Source of the DNA: an uncultured Pseudomonadota bacterium
Lineage (GTDB): Bacteria > Myxococcota_A > UBA796 > CAJQPC01
DNA: 23,474 nucleotides
NCBI GenBank assembly: GCA_937915955.1
Contig: CALGIB010000336.1
Location: 1 to 23,474 of the forward strand
Direction of reading: 5' to 3'
Positions 15,021 to 23,112 of this stretch are shown one piece after another. The position numbers and the translations under genes were made by a program. How positions within the stretch are numbered: position 1 is the first letter of the stretch; every line of letters begins with the position of its first letter. Under the pieces are notes generated by a model that was not told the origin of the DNA, ran no database searches, and worked only from the letters and a program-made list of their open reading frames with translations.

Positions 15021-16115
15021 TCAGTCCCCCTCGGGCTCCTGGCCGACCCGGTGCAGGTAGACGTCGTGCTTGGAGTATGGGATCTCGATCCCCTCGGCCG
15101 TGAGGCGCTTGTAGACCGCCGTGTTCAGCCGGTCGATGACCGTGCTGCGGAAGCTGGGCTCGGGCACCCAGACCAGGATGTGCCAGACCAGCCCGCTGGC
15201 GCCGAAGGACATGAAGCGCACGCGCGGCCGGATGGCGTTGTCGCCCACGATCACGCCGTCCACGTTCGTCGCCACCTCGCGCAGGATCTCGCGGACCCGG
15301 TCGACGTCGCTGCCGTAGGCGACCTCGACGATGCAGCGGGTGCGGAACTTCTCGTGCCGTCCGCCGGACTCGTTGACGATGCGCGCGTTCGCCATCTCGG
15401 CGTTGGGGATGATGACCTCGACGTCGTCGTTGGTCTGCATGCGCGTGGTGCGGATGCCGATGTGGGTCACGCGGCCGCGCTCGCCCGACTCCAGCACCAG
15501 GTAGTCACCAAGCTTGTAGGGCCGATCCGCCAGGATGAACAGGCCGGCGAAGAGGTTGGCCAGGGTGTCCTTGGCCGCGAAGCCGACCGCGATGCCGACG
15601 ATGCCGGCGCTGGCCAGCCAGGCCGTGACGTCGACGTTCCACGCCAGCAGGATGAAGTAGACGGCGCCGCTGTAGATCACCAGGTTGGCGCCGATGGTGA
15701 ACAGCGGCATCGTGGCCGGCTGGATCCAGCCGATGTCTCCGTCCTCGGCCGAGAAGTGCTCGAGCACGCGGTCGCTGGCCTTCAGCAGCACCCGACCCCA
15801 GTAGATGACCACGGCCGTGACGAACAGACCTCGCAGCGCGAAGCGGGTGGTGTCCCCCAGCTCGACGATGGACAGGCCGTAGCCGATCGCGCCGAAGACG
15901 ACGCTGATCGCGACCGGGTGCCGGAGGATGTCCAGCAGGTCGTCGTCCAGGTCGGTGTCGGTGGCCGCGACCAGGCGAGAGAGCAGCTTGCGACCGACCA
16001 GGTCGACGAAGGCCGCCACGGGGATCGAGAGCGCGAAGATCACGAGCGCGCGGGTGAACGGGTCGGGGACCCAGCTGTCCCGGAACACGTGCCAGGCGTG
16101 GAGGAGGTAGCTCAT
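15021..16115 (-). CDS. MscS-family mechanosensitive channel
   Basis: 364 aa. Four or five membrane helices (about 20-40, 65-85, 90-110, 138-158, and the pore helix region 165-195). The pore and MscS beta domain are clear: GIAVGFAAKDTLANLFAGLF, then LADRPYKLGDYLVLESGERG and the IIPNAEMANARIVN motif at about 236-249. The C-terminal alpha/beta domain ends with EGIEIPYSKHDVYLHR. These channels open on membrane tension to release solutes during osmotic downshock. It lies 22 bp after the IPT/TIG surface-protein gene, so it is probably the last gene of that operon. A fragment of a second mscS gene lies at 10466-10648. Confidence 0.92.
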   Translation of the reverse strand: MSYLLHAWHVFRDSWVPDPFTRALVIFALSIPVAAFVDLVGRKLLSRLVAATDTDLDDDLLDILRHPVAISVVFGAIGYGLSIVELGDTTRFALRGLFVTAVVIYWGRVLLKASDRVLEHFSAEDGDIGWIQPATMPLFTIGANLVIYSGAVYFILLAWNVDVTAWLASAGIVGIAVGFAAKDTLANLFAGLFILADRPYKLGDYLVLESGERGRVTHIGIRTTRMQTNDDVEVIIPNAEMANARIVNESGGRHEKFRTRCIVEVAYGSDVDRVREILREVATNVDGVIVGDNAIRPRVRFMSFGASGLVWHILVWVPEPSFRSTVIDRLNTAVYKRLTAEGIEIPYSKHDVYLHRVGQEPEGD

Positions 16116-16137
16116 CTACGCCGTAGGTATCGCGCCC

Positions 16138-17166
16138 TCAGCGACGGCGACGGAGGGCGACCAGTCCGATCAGGCCCAGCAGGCCACCCAGGCTGCCCGG
16201 CCCTGGGCTGGAGGCGCAGCCGCAGTTGCCGCCGACCGTGAAGCCCTCGGGCAGGACCGCCGAGGTGCCGTCGCCGTTGATCACCTCGACGTGGTGGACG
16301 CCCGAGGGCAGCGTCGACGGAGTCAGGCCGCTGATCGTGGTGTCGCCGTTGAGCGTCGCGCCGATGAGCGGGATGCCGCCGATCCGGGCCTCGGCACCGT
16401 CGGTGAAGCCAGTGCCCAGCACGACCACGGCGACGGACTCGCCGACGTCGGCCGCGTTGGGGGTGATGCTGCCCAGCGAGAAGTCGCTGTCGCTGTCGCT
16501 GTCGCTGTCGGTGTCCGTGTCCGCGTCGGTGTCCGTGTCCGCGTCCCCGTCGACCGAGCCCGCGCTGCTGGGGCAGGCCTCGCCCGTGCCCGAGTCGGTG
16601 TCGATGCACAGACGCATGATCCAGTCCCCGATCTCGCCGCCGAGCAGGCCTCCGACGGTCTCGTTCGTGTACCAGTCGTAGCCGGCGCCGATGTCCACGT
16701 ACATGTAGTGGTTCTTGCGGAAGTCCAGCCCGTCCGCGTCCGCGGCGATGCTCGGGTAGTCGGAGTGGTTGTCCTCGAAGCAGATCTCGACGTAGACGTT
16801 CCCGGACTCGACCTCGTCCAGGTAGATCTCAGCCTCCTCGAAGACCAGGCGGTTGAGGTAGTCGCTGCTGCCCTCGAGCGCGAAGGCCTCCTCGCCGACT
16901 CGGCCGCCCCACGAGGGCTTGTTCGAGTCTGGGTAGTAGACCTGGACGACCACCGTCTCCTGGACCGAAGAGCCCGCGAACAGCAGGTCCACGTACAGGG
17001 GGGTGAAGGGGTAGTCCTCCTCGTCCGGCTCATAGAGCGTGCCCCAGCACTCATACGCCAGGAAGCCGCCCTGGACGGCGACCTCGTCCCCGGGCTCGAA
17101 GGTGTCGAGCACGTAGTACTTGTCGCCGGCGGAGGCGGTCATCAGCAGCAGGGCGAGGCTCGTCAT
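16138..17166 (-). CDS. Exported surface protein with IPT/TIG domain and MYXO-CTERM-like tail
   Basis: 342 aa. Short signal MTSLALLLMTASA, likely cut before GDKYYV. Residues about 14-200 are an acidic, aromatic-rich domain with few cysteines (YYPDSNKPSWGG, ICFEDNHSDYPSIAADADG) that I do not recognise. Residues 206-228 are a (DT/DS)n linker. Residues 229-311 (SITPNAADVGESVAVVVLGT, ...VEVINGDGTSAVLPEGFTV) are an IPT/TIG Ig-like fold. The end is NCGCASSPGPGSLGG, a helix (about 326-338) and RRRR: a good MYXO-CTERM-like sorting tail with paired cysteines. It is 21 bp after the calcium-repeat gene, in the same operon. Confidence 0.85.
   Translation of the reverse strand: MTSLALLLMTASAGDKYYVLDTFEPGDEVAVQGGFLAYECWGTLYEPDEEDYPFTPLYVDLLFAGSSVQETVVVQVYYPDSNKPSWGGRVGEEAFALEGSSDYLNRLVFEEAEIYLDEVESGNVYVEICFEDNHSDYPSIAADADGLDFRKNHYMYVDIGAGYDWYTNETVGGLLGGEIGDWIMRLCIDTDSGTGEACPSSAGSVDGDADTDTDADTDTDSDSDSDSDFSLGSITPNAADVGESVAVVVLGTGFTDGAEARIGGIPLIGATLNGDTTISGLTPSTLPSGVHHVEVINGDGTSAVLPEGFTVGGNCGCASSPGPGSLGGLLGLIGLVALRRRR
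16483..16551 (-). repeat. 6-bp repeat tract encoding an Asp-Ser/Asp-Thr linker
   Basis: About eleven Asp-x hexamer units, the first part (GAC-ACC type) followed by a purer GAC-AGC run of four to five units. The pure run is the part most likely to slip. Confidence 0.75.
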
Positions 17167-17187
17167 GGGCGGCTCCGGGGGGTCCGC

Positions 17188-18810
17188 TCAGTGTACAGCG
17201 GCACGCCGGCGCCGCAGCACGAACGGGACGGCGAACCAGGCCAGGCCCCCAGGCAGCCCGCCGCCGCAGCCTCCGGCGCAGCCACCACCCGGAGGCTCGA
17301 CCCCCGGGCGGTCGCCCGGGCAGAAGTCGTCGTCCACGCCGTCCAGCGGATCGGGCACGCCGTCGCAGTCCTCGTCCCCGCGGCAGGCCTCCTCGCCGTC
17401 GAGCAGTCCGTCGCCGTCGGTGTCGGGGGCCAGCGCGTCCGTCGCGCAGGTCAGCTCGTCGACGTTGCTCAGCCCGTCGCCGTCCAGGTCCCCGTCCGGC
17501 CCGTCCTGATCCTGGTCGTCGAGGAAGTCAGGCACGCCGTCGCCGTCGCTGTCCCCGCCGCCCTCGTCCGCGTCGAGCCGGCCGTCTCCGTCGCTGTCGG
17601 TGTCCAGGAAGTTGCCGTCGCCGTCGCCGTCGGTGTCCTCGATCCCCTCGACCGCGTCGCTCAAGCCGTCTCCGTCCGAGTCCAGGTCGCAGAAGGCGCC
17701 CAGGCCGTCGAGCTCGGGGTCGCGCACGCCCTCGTCAAGATCGCTGAGACCGTCGCCGTCGGAGTCCTCGTCGTCGAGGTCGCCCCCGTCGGCCTCGCAG
17801 AGCCCCTCGAAGAGGTCCGCGACGCCGTCCCGGTCGGTGTCCACGTCGTCGGAGGGGTCCAGGGGGTCCAGCTCGAGCTCACCCAGGGCGCCGTCGCGAT
17901 CGACGTCCTCCTGACCGTCGAGCAGGCCGCCGCCGTCCGTGTCCGGGTTCGCCGGGTCCGTGCTGGTGCTGGGGTCCGCGTCGACGAGGAAGCAGCCGGC
18001 CGCCTCGTCCGTGCCCACGTCGCCCTCGAGCACGGACATCTCCAGCCCGTCGAGCAGGCCGTCGCCGTCGCTGTCGCAGTGGGTAGGGTCCGCGCCCAGG
18101 GCCACCTCGTCGCCGTCGACCAGGCCGTCGTCGTCGCTGTCCCGGTCCCGGGGATCGCTGCCCAGGGCCAGCTCCTGGCTTCGGGACAGCCCGTCGATGT
18201 CGAAGTCGATCGCGAAGGGGTCCGACCAGGAGGTGTCCACGTCCGCCCGGCCCGCGCCGAGGTCCTGGTCGAGCCGCGCGACGCTGGTCAGCGAGCCGGT
18301 GGCGGGGATCACGCAGAAGGACCACTGCAGGTCCACGCCGAACCAGCCGTCCAGGTCGGCGACGGGCATCTCGAGGTCCACGAACCAGTCGGCGTCGCCG
18401 CGGATGTCGCTGTCGGCCTCGAGGCTGCGGGCCGCCTCTGGGCCGTAGCTGTCCAGCTCGTCCAGGCTGGCGCCTATGCCCTCGGTCCCGTCGCCCTGCA
18501 TCAGCCGCACCGCGCCGCTGGAGTCGGCGGCCAGGGCCGCCTCGAAGGTGCTGGTGTCCTGGTCCAGCTCCATGACCACAGCCCAGGCGCCCGTGGAGCC
18601 CGCCGGGTCCTGGTTCACCCGGAGGCGAAACCAGAGCGTCTCGTCGTCGCTGGCCCAGAGCAGCGCCGGGAACTCGTCGCTGCCGACCAGGTCCAGGCCC
18701 CGGTCGTCGACGTCCTCGATGTCGTCACCCATGCCCTGGCCGGACCACGTGACGGGGGCCCAGTCCTCGTCCGCGGGCCAGGCCAGCGCGGCCGGGACGA
18801 ACCAGAGCAC
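17188..18810 (-). CDS. Exported protein with thrombospondin type-3-like calcium repeats and MYXO-CTERM-like tail
   Basis: 540 aa from GTG 18810, 4 bp after the preceding stop codon. Signal MLWFVPAALA, likely cut before WPADED. Residues about 15-195 form a strand-rich domain (LLWASDDETLWFRLRVNQD..., WSFCVIPATG) resembling a carbohydrate-binding-like sandwich. From about residue 205 to 505 there are roughly fifteen DxDxDGLxDxxE units of the thrombospondin-3/dockerin calcium-loop type, with cysteines in several (THCDSDGDGLLDGLE, CDLDSDGDGLSDAVE). The end is PPGGGCAGGCGGGLPGG, a short hydrophobic run, RRRR and then AAVH. The paired Cys and Arg run match MYXO-CTERM, but the extra AAVH after the arginines is atypical. 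Probably a calcium-stabilised surface protein. Confidence 0.85.
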   Translation of the reverse strand: MLWFVPAALAWPADEDWAPVTWSGQGMGDDIEDVDDRGLDLVGSDEFPALLWASDDETLWFRLRVNQDPAGSTGAWAVVMELDQDTSTFEAALAADSSGAVRLMQGDGTEGIGASLDELDSYGPEAARSLEADSDIRGDADWFVDLEMPVADLDGWFGVDLQWSFCVIPATGSLTSVARLDQDLGAGRADVDTSWSDPFAIDFDIDGLSRSQELALGSDPRDRDSDDDGLVDGDEVALGADPTHCDSDGDGLLDGLEMSVLEGDVGTDEAAGCFLVDADPSTSTDPANPDTDGGGLLDGQEDVDRDGALGELELDPLDPSDDVDTDRDGVADLFEGLCEADGGDLDDEDSDGDGLSDLDEGVRDPELDGLGAFCDLDSDGDGLSDAVEGIEDTDGDGDGNFLDTDSDGDGRLDADEGGGDSDGDGVPDFLDDQDQDGPDGDLDGDGLSNVDELTCATDALAPDTDGDGLLDGEEACRGDEDCDGVPDPLDGVDDDFCPGDRPGVEPPGGGCAGGCGGGLPGGLAWFAVPFVLRRRRAAVH

Positions 18811-18814
18811 GCGC

Positions 18815-19462
18815 TCAGAGGGCCTTGAGCTTGTCGTTGAGCTCGGCCTCGCCGATGAAGCCCAGGGTCTTGCTGCGGATCACCATGTCCGCGTCGATCA
18901 CGTAGGTGACCGTCTGGCTGCCGAACCAGCCGCCCTCTTCGGCCTTGGCCTCGGGGTCGGCCAGCGCCAGGTCGATGCCGTAGAGCTCGCCCCAGCCCTG
19001 GGCGTCGGCCTCGTCGGCGGCGCTGAAGTTCATGTCCTCGATCATCACGCTGCCGATGGGGGTCGAGCGCGCGTCCGAGACGTCCTGCAGCCAGACCGAG
19101 GCAGAGGTGAAGGACTGGTCGTACTGGTGGCCGAGGACCAGGGCGATGGGATCTCCGTACTGATCCCAGAGCGACCAGCTCTGGCCCTTGGCGTCGATCA
19201 GGACCAGATCGCAGGCGACCGCGCCCAGCGAGATCTTGCAGTCGTCGCCGCCGGGCACGCGAGGCTCGGAGGTGTCCTTGCCGGTGTCCGGGCCCGTGTC
19301 CTTGCCGGTGTCCGGGCCCGTGTCCTCGCCGGTGTCCGGCCCGCTGTCCGAGGCCGTGTCGTCGGTGTTCGGCGAGGTGTCCTGGGGCGGATCGACGTGG
19401 GTGCCGCCGCGGCCGAAGCCGGCGTCCGGCCCTGTACAAGCGATGCTGAGGAAGAGGATCAT
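18815..19462 (-). CDS. Lipoprotein with DTG-repeat linker and redoxin-like domain lacking catalytic cysteines
   Basis: 215 aa from ATG 19462 (an in-frame GTG at 19480 adds six residues, including no basic ones). MILFLSIAC gives a lipobox Cys at residue 9. Residues 41-64 are a DTGPDTGKDTG-type linker. From about residue 75 the pattern resembles a thioredoxin/AhpC-TSA fold: DLVLIDAKGQSWSLWDQYGD, then PIALVLGHQYDQSF where the CxxC should be, and a C-terminal TVTYVIDADMVIRSKTLGF typical of the redoxin beta-hairpin plus final helix. The CxxC cysteines are absent, so it is probably not a redox enzyme. It heads the operon that ends with MscS and is divergent from the sirtuin gene (32 bp between starts). 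Confidence 0.7.
   Translation of the reverse strand: MILFLSIACTGPDAGFGRGGTHVDPPQDTSPNTDDTASDSGPDTGEDTGPDTGKDTGPDTGKDTSEPRVPGGDDCKISLGAVACDLVLIDAKGQSWSLWDQYGDPIALVLGHQYDQSFTSASVWLQDVSDARSTPIGSVMIEDMNFSAADEADAQGWGELYGIDLALADPEAKAEEGGWFGSQTVTYVIDADMVIRSKTLGFIGEAELNDKLKAL
19271..19342 (-). repeat. Tandem repeat encoding a DTG(P/K/E) linker
   Basis: Two exact or near-exact 30-bp units plus shorter related pieces (codons for GKDTGPDT) in the lipoprotein linker. The exact copies suggest recent duplication. Confidence 0.75.
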
Positions 19463-19494
19463 GGCGGCAAGATACCCCACGACAGGAGGTCCGC

Positions 19495-20226
19495 ATGAGC
19501 ATCGAGCGCGCCGCTGAGCGCCTGGCCCGAGCCGAGCACGTGCTGGTCGTCACCGGAGCCGGCATCTCGGCCGAGAGCGGGATCCCGACCTTCCGGGGCG
19601 AGGGCGGGCTGTGGAGGGGCCTCCACGCCCAGGACCTGGCCACGCCCGAGGCCTTCCGGCGCAACCCGAGGCTGGTCTGGGACTGGTACCGCTGGCGGCG
19701 CGGCGTCTGCAACGAGGCCGAGCCCAACCCGGGTCATCAGGCGTTGGCGGAGCTGGAGCGGCGCGCGCCGGACTTCCTGCTGCTGACCCAGAACGTGGAC
19801 GGGCTGCACCCGCGCGCGGGCAGCCAGCGCCTGGCCGAGCTCCACGGCTGCATCGACCAGGCGCGCTGCACGATCTGCGGGGCCATCACGCACCTGGACG
19901 AGCTGCAGGACGGCGACGACGGGCTGCCGAGCTGCAGCTGCGGAGGGCTGGCGCGGCCGCACATCCTGTGGTTCGGCGAGGCCTACTGGGAGGGCACGCT
20001 GGACGTGGGCTACGCCTTCGCGGCGCGCGCCGACCTGGTGCTGGTGGTGGGCACCAGCGGCATGGTCTGGGCGCCGGCGGCGGTGGCCGACCAGGCCCGG
20101 AGAGCCGGGGCCTTCATGGTGGACGTGAACCCCAACCCCAGCGAGCTCAGCGACGCGGCCGATCTGTGGCTGCGTGGCCCCTCGGGGGTGGTGCTGCCCG
20201 AGCTGATCCGCCGCGCCTGGTCCTGA
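19495..20226 (+). CDS. cobB: Sirtuin NAD-dependent protein deacylase
   Basis: 243 aa, AGGAGG 7 bp before ATG 19495. NAD is bound by GAGISAESGIPTFRG (21-35) and TQNVDGLH (98-105). H117 is the catalytic base. A zinc-binding set is C125, C128, C147, C149 (C-x2-C ... C-x-C). PHILWFGE is at 155-162. Y65 and R68 (WYRWRR) match the YxxR pair (Y102/R105 of SIRT5, Y92/R95 of E. coli CobB) that recognises acidic acyl groups, so desuccinylase or demalonylase activity is predicted together with deacetylation. It removes acyl groups from lysines in the cytoplasm. It stands alone on this strand, and its stop codon abuts that of the convergent lipoprotein gene. Confidence 0.93.
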   Translation: MSIERAAERLARAEHVLVVTGAGISAESGIPTFRGEGGLWRGLHAQDLATPEAFRRNPRLVWDWYRWRRGVCNEAEPNPGHQALAELERRAPDFLLLTQNVDGLHPRAGSQRLAELHGCIDQARCTICGAITHLDELQDGDDGLPSCSCGGLARPHILWFGEAYWEGTLDVGYAFAARADLVLVVGTSGMVWAPAAVADQARRAGAFMVDVNPNPSELSDAADLWLRGPSGVVLPELIRRAWS

Positions 20227-20910
20227 TCAGCGGCAGAAAGCCCCGAGGCCCGCGCCGTCGGCGGTCCACGCCGAGCAGCCGTCGCAGTCCTCGTCGAAGC
20301 GGAAGGCGTGCACCTGCTCGCCCTCGAGCAGCAGCAGGCCGCCCTGGGGCTGATCGCAGCCCGGGGACACCGACCAGGTGCCCTCGACCTCGGCAGGGCC
20401 GAGCTCGAGGGTGCTCAGGGTGCCCGTGACGAGCACGTCCTCGCGGGCGCCGCGGTCCACCAGGGTCCAGCTCAGATCGACCTGGACGGGGTCCACGCAG
20501 CTGCCCCAGCCGGGGCCACAGATGGTGGCCGCCAGCTCGATGGTGGCGATGTCGTCCTCGGCCAGGTGCTCGACGGCGCCGTCCATGCGGAAGATCTCGC
20601 CGTCCTCGATCCAGGCCAGGCGACGGACCTCGACCCAGGCCAGCTGCTCGTCCTCGTAGCGATCCACCGCGCCGAGCGTGTCCCCGCCGGGGCAGGCGGC
20701 CCAGACCTCGCGCACGCCCTGGCCATCCATGAAGCGATCGACGGGACAGGTGGCCTGATCGACGCCGCGCACGAGCCCGTCCAGCAGCGTGAGCGCGCGG
20801 TCCGGCTGGACCAGGATCAGGGCTGTCTCCAGCGCCTGCTCGTCCAGGGGAGGAGCGGCGTCCAGCGTCACCTCGGGAGCGCACCCGAGGGCCAGCGTGA
20901 AGAAGAGCAT
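20227..20910 (-). CDS. Lipoprotein of unknown function
   Basis: 227 aa. MLFFTLALGC gives a lipobox Cys at residue 10 and a signal with no basic residue. The mature part is acidic with five or more cysteines (ATCPVDRF, AACPGGD, ICGPGWGSCVDP, SPGCDQPQGG, CDGCSAW). It has strand-like segments (LAWVEVRRLAWIEDGEIFRM, DLSWTLVDRGAREDVLVTG) suggesting a disulfide-bonded beta fold in the periplasm or on the surface. It is 39 bp downstream of the DUF4013 gene and may be the last gene of that operon. No family recognised. Confidence 0.7.
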   Translation of the reverse strand: MLFFTLALGCAPEVTLDAAPPLDEQALETALILVQPDRALTLLDGLVRGVDQATCPVDRFMDGQGVREVWAACPGGDTLGAVDRYEDEQLAWVEVRRLAWIEDGEIFRMDGAVEHLAEDDIATIELAATICGPGWGSCVDPVQVDLSWTLVDRGAREDVLVTGTLSTLELGPAEVEGTWSVSPGCDQPQGGLLLLEGEQVHAFRFDEDCDGCSAWTADGAGLGAFCR

Positions 20911-20949
20911 CGTCCCCGATCTATGCCCGCGCAGGGGCCAGGGTCAAGC

Positions 20950-21702
20950 TCAGGCCGTGGGACCGACGGCCCACTTCTCGCTGCCGCCCGGCTCCTCTGG
21001 CTCGTCCCCGCCCTGAACCAGGTCGTCCCACTGGGCGATGATGTGCGCCATCACGGCGTAGCCCGCGGGCATCGTCACCAGCGCGCCGACGTAGCAGAGG
21101 AAGATGCCGACGCTGCCGGCCATGGACGCGGCCATCACCCCGACGACGGCCAACAGGCAGGCCAGCGGCCGCGCCTTGATCGCGTCGATGCTGACCCGGG
21201 GCGAGAACAGGGGGCCCATCTCGCCGTGCATGCCGCGCCGCCAGACCTCGGGCATCAGCGCGTTGACGCCCAGCGCCAGGGCCATGATGACGAACTGCAT
21301 CAGGACCATGAAGACCCCCGCCAGCGACTGCACGGCCGAGCTCCCCGTGGCGTCCGCGATGGCGAACATCACGAAGCCGGCCACGCCGAAGACCAGGTAG
21401 ACGACGAAGACGACCAGCGAGACGTTGAGCAGGGCCACGAAGGGGGCGATGCCGTAGGACAGGTCGGGGCCGAAGTCGATGTCGGGCAGGCCGGTCTGGC
21501 CGCGCTTGACGCGCTCGAAGATGCGCCGCATCCAGCCGAACAGCGCCAGGAAGCCGGCGATGGGGATCAGCATGTACAGGCCCGCGACGGCGGACTTCTT
21601 CAGCCAGTCGGGGTCGGCGGCGACCCACTTGAAGGCCCCTACGATGTCGATGGGGTCCTTCTTCTTGACCGGGGTCCCCGGGTCCTTCTGTGCGATCTCC
21701 AC
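20950..21702 (-). CDS. DUF4013 family membrane protein
   Basis: 250 aa from GTG 21702, which directly follows the upstream TAG. The N-terminal KKKDPIDIVGAFKWVAADPD, then WLKKSAVAGLYMLIPIAGF..., GWMRRIFERVKRGQTGLPDID and FGPDLSYGIAPFVALL fit the DUF4013 pattern (a helix with W/K, 'LIPI', 'R.(I/V)......LP.(I/W)D', then G-rich helices). Six or so membrane segments follow; the C-terminal 30 residues are acidic and cytoplasmic. The function is unknown; members occur next to envelope genes. It is probably co-translated with the FAD enzyme upstream. Confidence 0.85.
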   Translation of the reverse strand: MEIAQKDPGTPVKKKDPIDIVGAFKWVAADPDWLKKSAVAGLYMLIPIAGFLALFGWMRRIFERVKRGQTGLPDIDFGPDLSYGIAPFVALLNVSLVVFVVYLVFGVAGFVMFAIADATGSSAVQSLAGVFMVLMQFVIMALALGVNALMPEVWRRGMHGEMGPLFSPRVSIDAIKARPLACLLAVVGVMAASMAGSVGIFLCYVGALVTMPAGYAVMAHIIAQWDDLVQGGDEPEEPGGSEKWAVGPTA

Positions 21703-23082
21703 CTAGGCCACCTGGCCGGCGGCGAGGTGCTCTTCTTCGATCTCGGCCTTGCCCGCGTCTCGGAGCAGCCGCTTGCAGAGCTGCATGGCGTTCTCGATCG
21801 AGTGGTCCATGTTGTTGTACCAGAACATGCCGGTGCGGCCGGCGAGGTGCAGGTTGGGGAAGGTCTCCAGGCCCCTGCGCGCGATCTCGAGCTCGCCTGG
21901 GTAGGTCTTGTGGTAGATGGGGTAGGTCTCCTTGATGCGCTCGACGTGCACGTCATGCACCTGTCGCCGGCTGGAGATCATGCCCACCTTGACCAGGTCG
22001 TCGACGACCCAGTCGGTCATGCGCTCGGCGTGGCGCCAGCGCTCGTCCCCCTCCATGCAGGTGACCTCGCAGCAGACGCCAACGGCGTTGGCGTGCGGCA
22101 CGGTGGCCTCGGAGAAGAACTTCGGGATGCTGACGCGGGAGAAGACCAGGTCCGAGGCGCCGTAGTAGCACCACTGGTAGTCGCGGGGGACGGTGCCCTC
22201 GACGCAGACGTTGTAGATGAGCATGCCCAGGTAGGGCAGGTTCGGCGTCTTGAGGCCCAGCTGCTCGGTGGCGACCGTGATGGGCGCGGTCCAGATGACC
22301 GTCGAGCAGTCGATGGCCTCCTCGCCGGCCCAGACGCGGTCCACGCGACCGTTGCCGCCCTCGAGCCGCGCCGAGGTGTTCAGGATGATGCGGCCGCCCA
22401 GCGCCTCGACCCGCCCGGCGATGTTGTGCCAGGCCTGCCACATGCCGTTGGTCGGGTAGAGGAAGTCGATCTCGTGGTTGTTGAACTGGGTGAGCGTCGT
22501 CTTGAGCAGCTGCGTCAGGTTCTGCATCTGCATCTTGTCGTCGATGATCGCCCGGTTCAGGCCGACCTTGGCCCAGTCGGGGTGGGTCATCGCGGGGTCG
22601 ATGCCCAGGAACTTCTGGCTGTAGCCCTTGAAGAAGTGTTCGTAGAGGGTCGGGCCGTACTGCCGCAGCACGTACTGCTCGAAGCTGTCGATCTCGTACT
22701 CGCGGAAGTTGTTCAGGCCCAGGTCCACGAAGGCCTTGGCGGCCAGCGTCTTGGGCAGCTGCAGCAGGTTCTTCGGGTGCAGGGGCCAGCGGTAGTACTT
22801 GCCCATGAAGTACACCTCGGACCGCCGCGGGAACATCGTCCCGTCACCCTCGATGACCCGGTCCAGGTAGGCGCTGACGTTGGGGTTCTCGGTGTGGAAC
22901 CGGTGCGGTCCGATGTCGAAGGCGAAGCCGTCGTACTGGAACGAGCGGGCCAGGCCCCCCACGGTGTCCCCGCGCTCGATGACGGTGACCTGGCAGCCGG
23001 CCTCGAGCAGCAGGTGGGCGCTGATGAGTCCGGCGACGCCACCACCGACGATGACGACGTGTCCGTCGAAGACCGTGTTCAC
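21703..23082 (-). CDS. FAD-dependent oxidoreductase, UDP-galactopyranose-mutase-like
   Basis: 459 aa from GTG 23082 (AGGAG 8 bp upstream). Rossmann FAD site VVIVGGGVAGLISAHLL (GGGVAG 13-18) with E36 at the end of the second strand, VGGLARS (41-47) and the signature DIGPHRFHT (56-64), as in UDP-galactopyranose mutase and related amine-oxidase-fold proteins. The C-terminal AGRTGMFWYNNMDHSIENA (about 414-432) is the conserved FAD-contacting end. Likely cytoplasmic and linked to envelope sugar or lipid metabolism, but substrate prediction from sequence is not safe: protoporphyrinogen-oxidase-like and carotenoid-like enzymes share the fold. It is followed by a DUF4013 membrane protein gene with no gap. 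Confidence 0.88.
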   Translation of the reverse strand: MNTVFDGHVVIVGGGVAGLISAHLLLEAGCQVTVIERGDTVGGLARSFQYDGFAFDIGPHRFHTENPNVSAYLDRVIEGDGTMFPRRSEVYFMGKYYRWPLHPKNLLQLPKTLAAKAFVDLGLNNFREYEIDSFEQYVLRQYGPTLYEHFFKGYSQKFLGIDPAMTHPDWAKVGLNRAIIDDKMQMQNLTQLLKTTLTQFNNHEIDFLYPTNGMWQAWHNIAGRVEALGGRIILNTSARLEGGNGRVDRVWAGEEAIDCSTVIWTAPITVATEQLGLKTPNLPYLGMLIYNVCVEGTVPRDYQWCYYGASDLVFSRVSIPKFFSEATVPHANAVGVCCEVTCMEGDERWRHAERMTDWVVDDLVKVGMISSRRQVHDVHVERIKETYPIYHKTYPGELEIARRGLETFPNLHLAGRTGMFWYNNMDHSIENAMQLCKRLLRDAGKAEIEEEHLAAGQVA

Positions 23083-23112
23083 GAGGCTGCTCCTGAAAGG
23101 GGCCTGAATCCA

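Noticed and set aside
16291..18828. 845-aa open frame on the plus strand rich in Val-Ala-Val repeats
   Set aside because: It is the antisense reading of the calcium-binding repeats and Asp-rich linkers.
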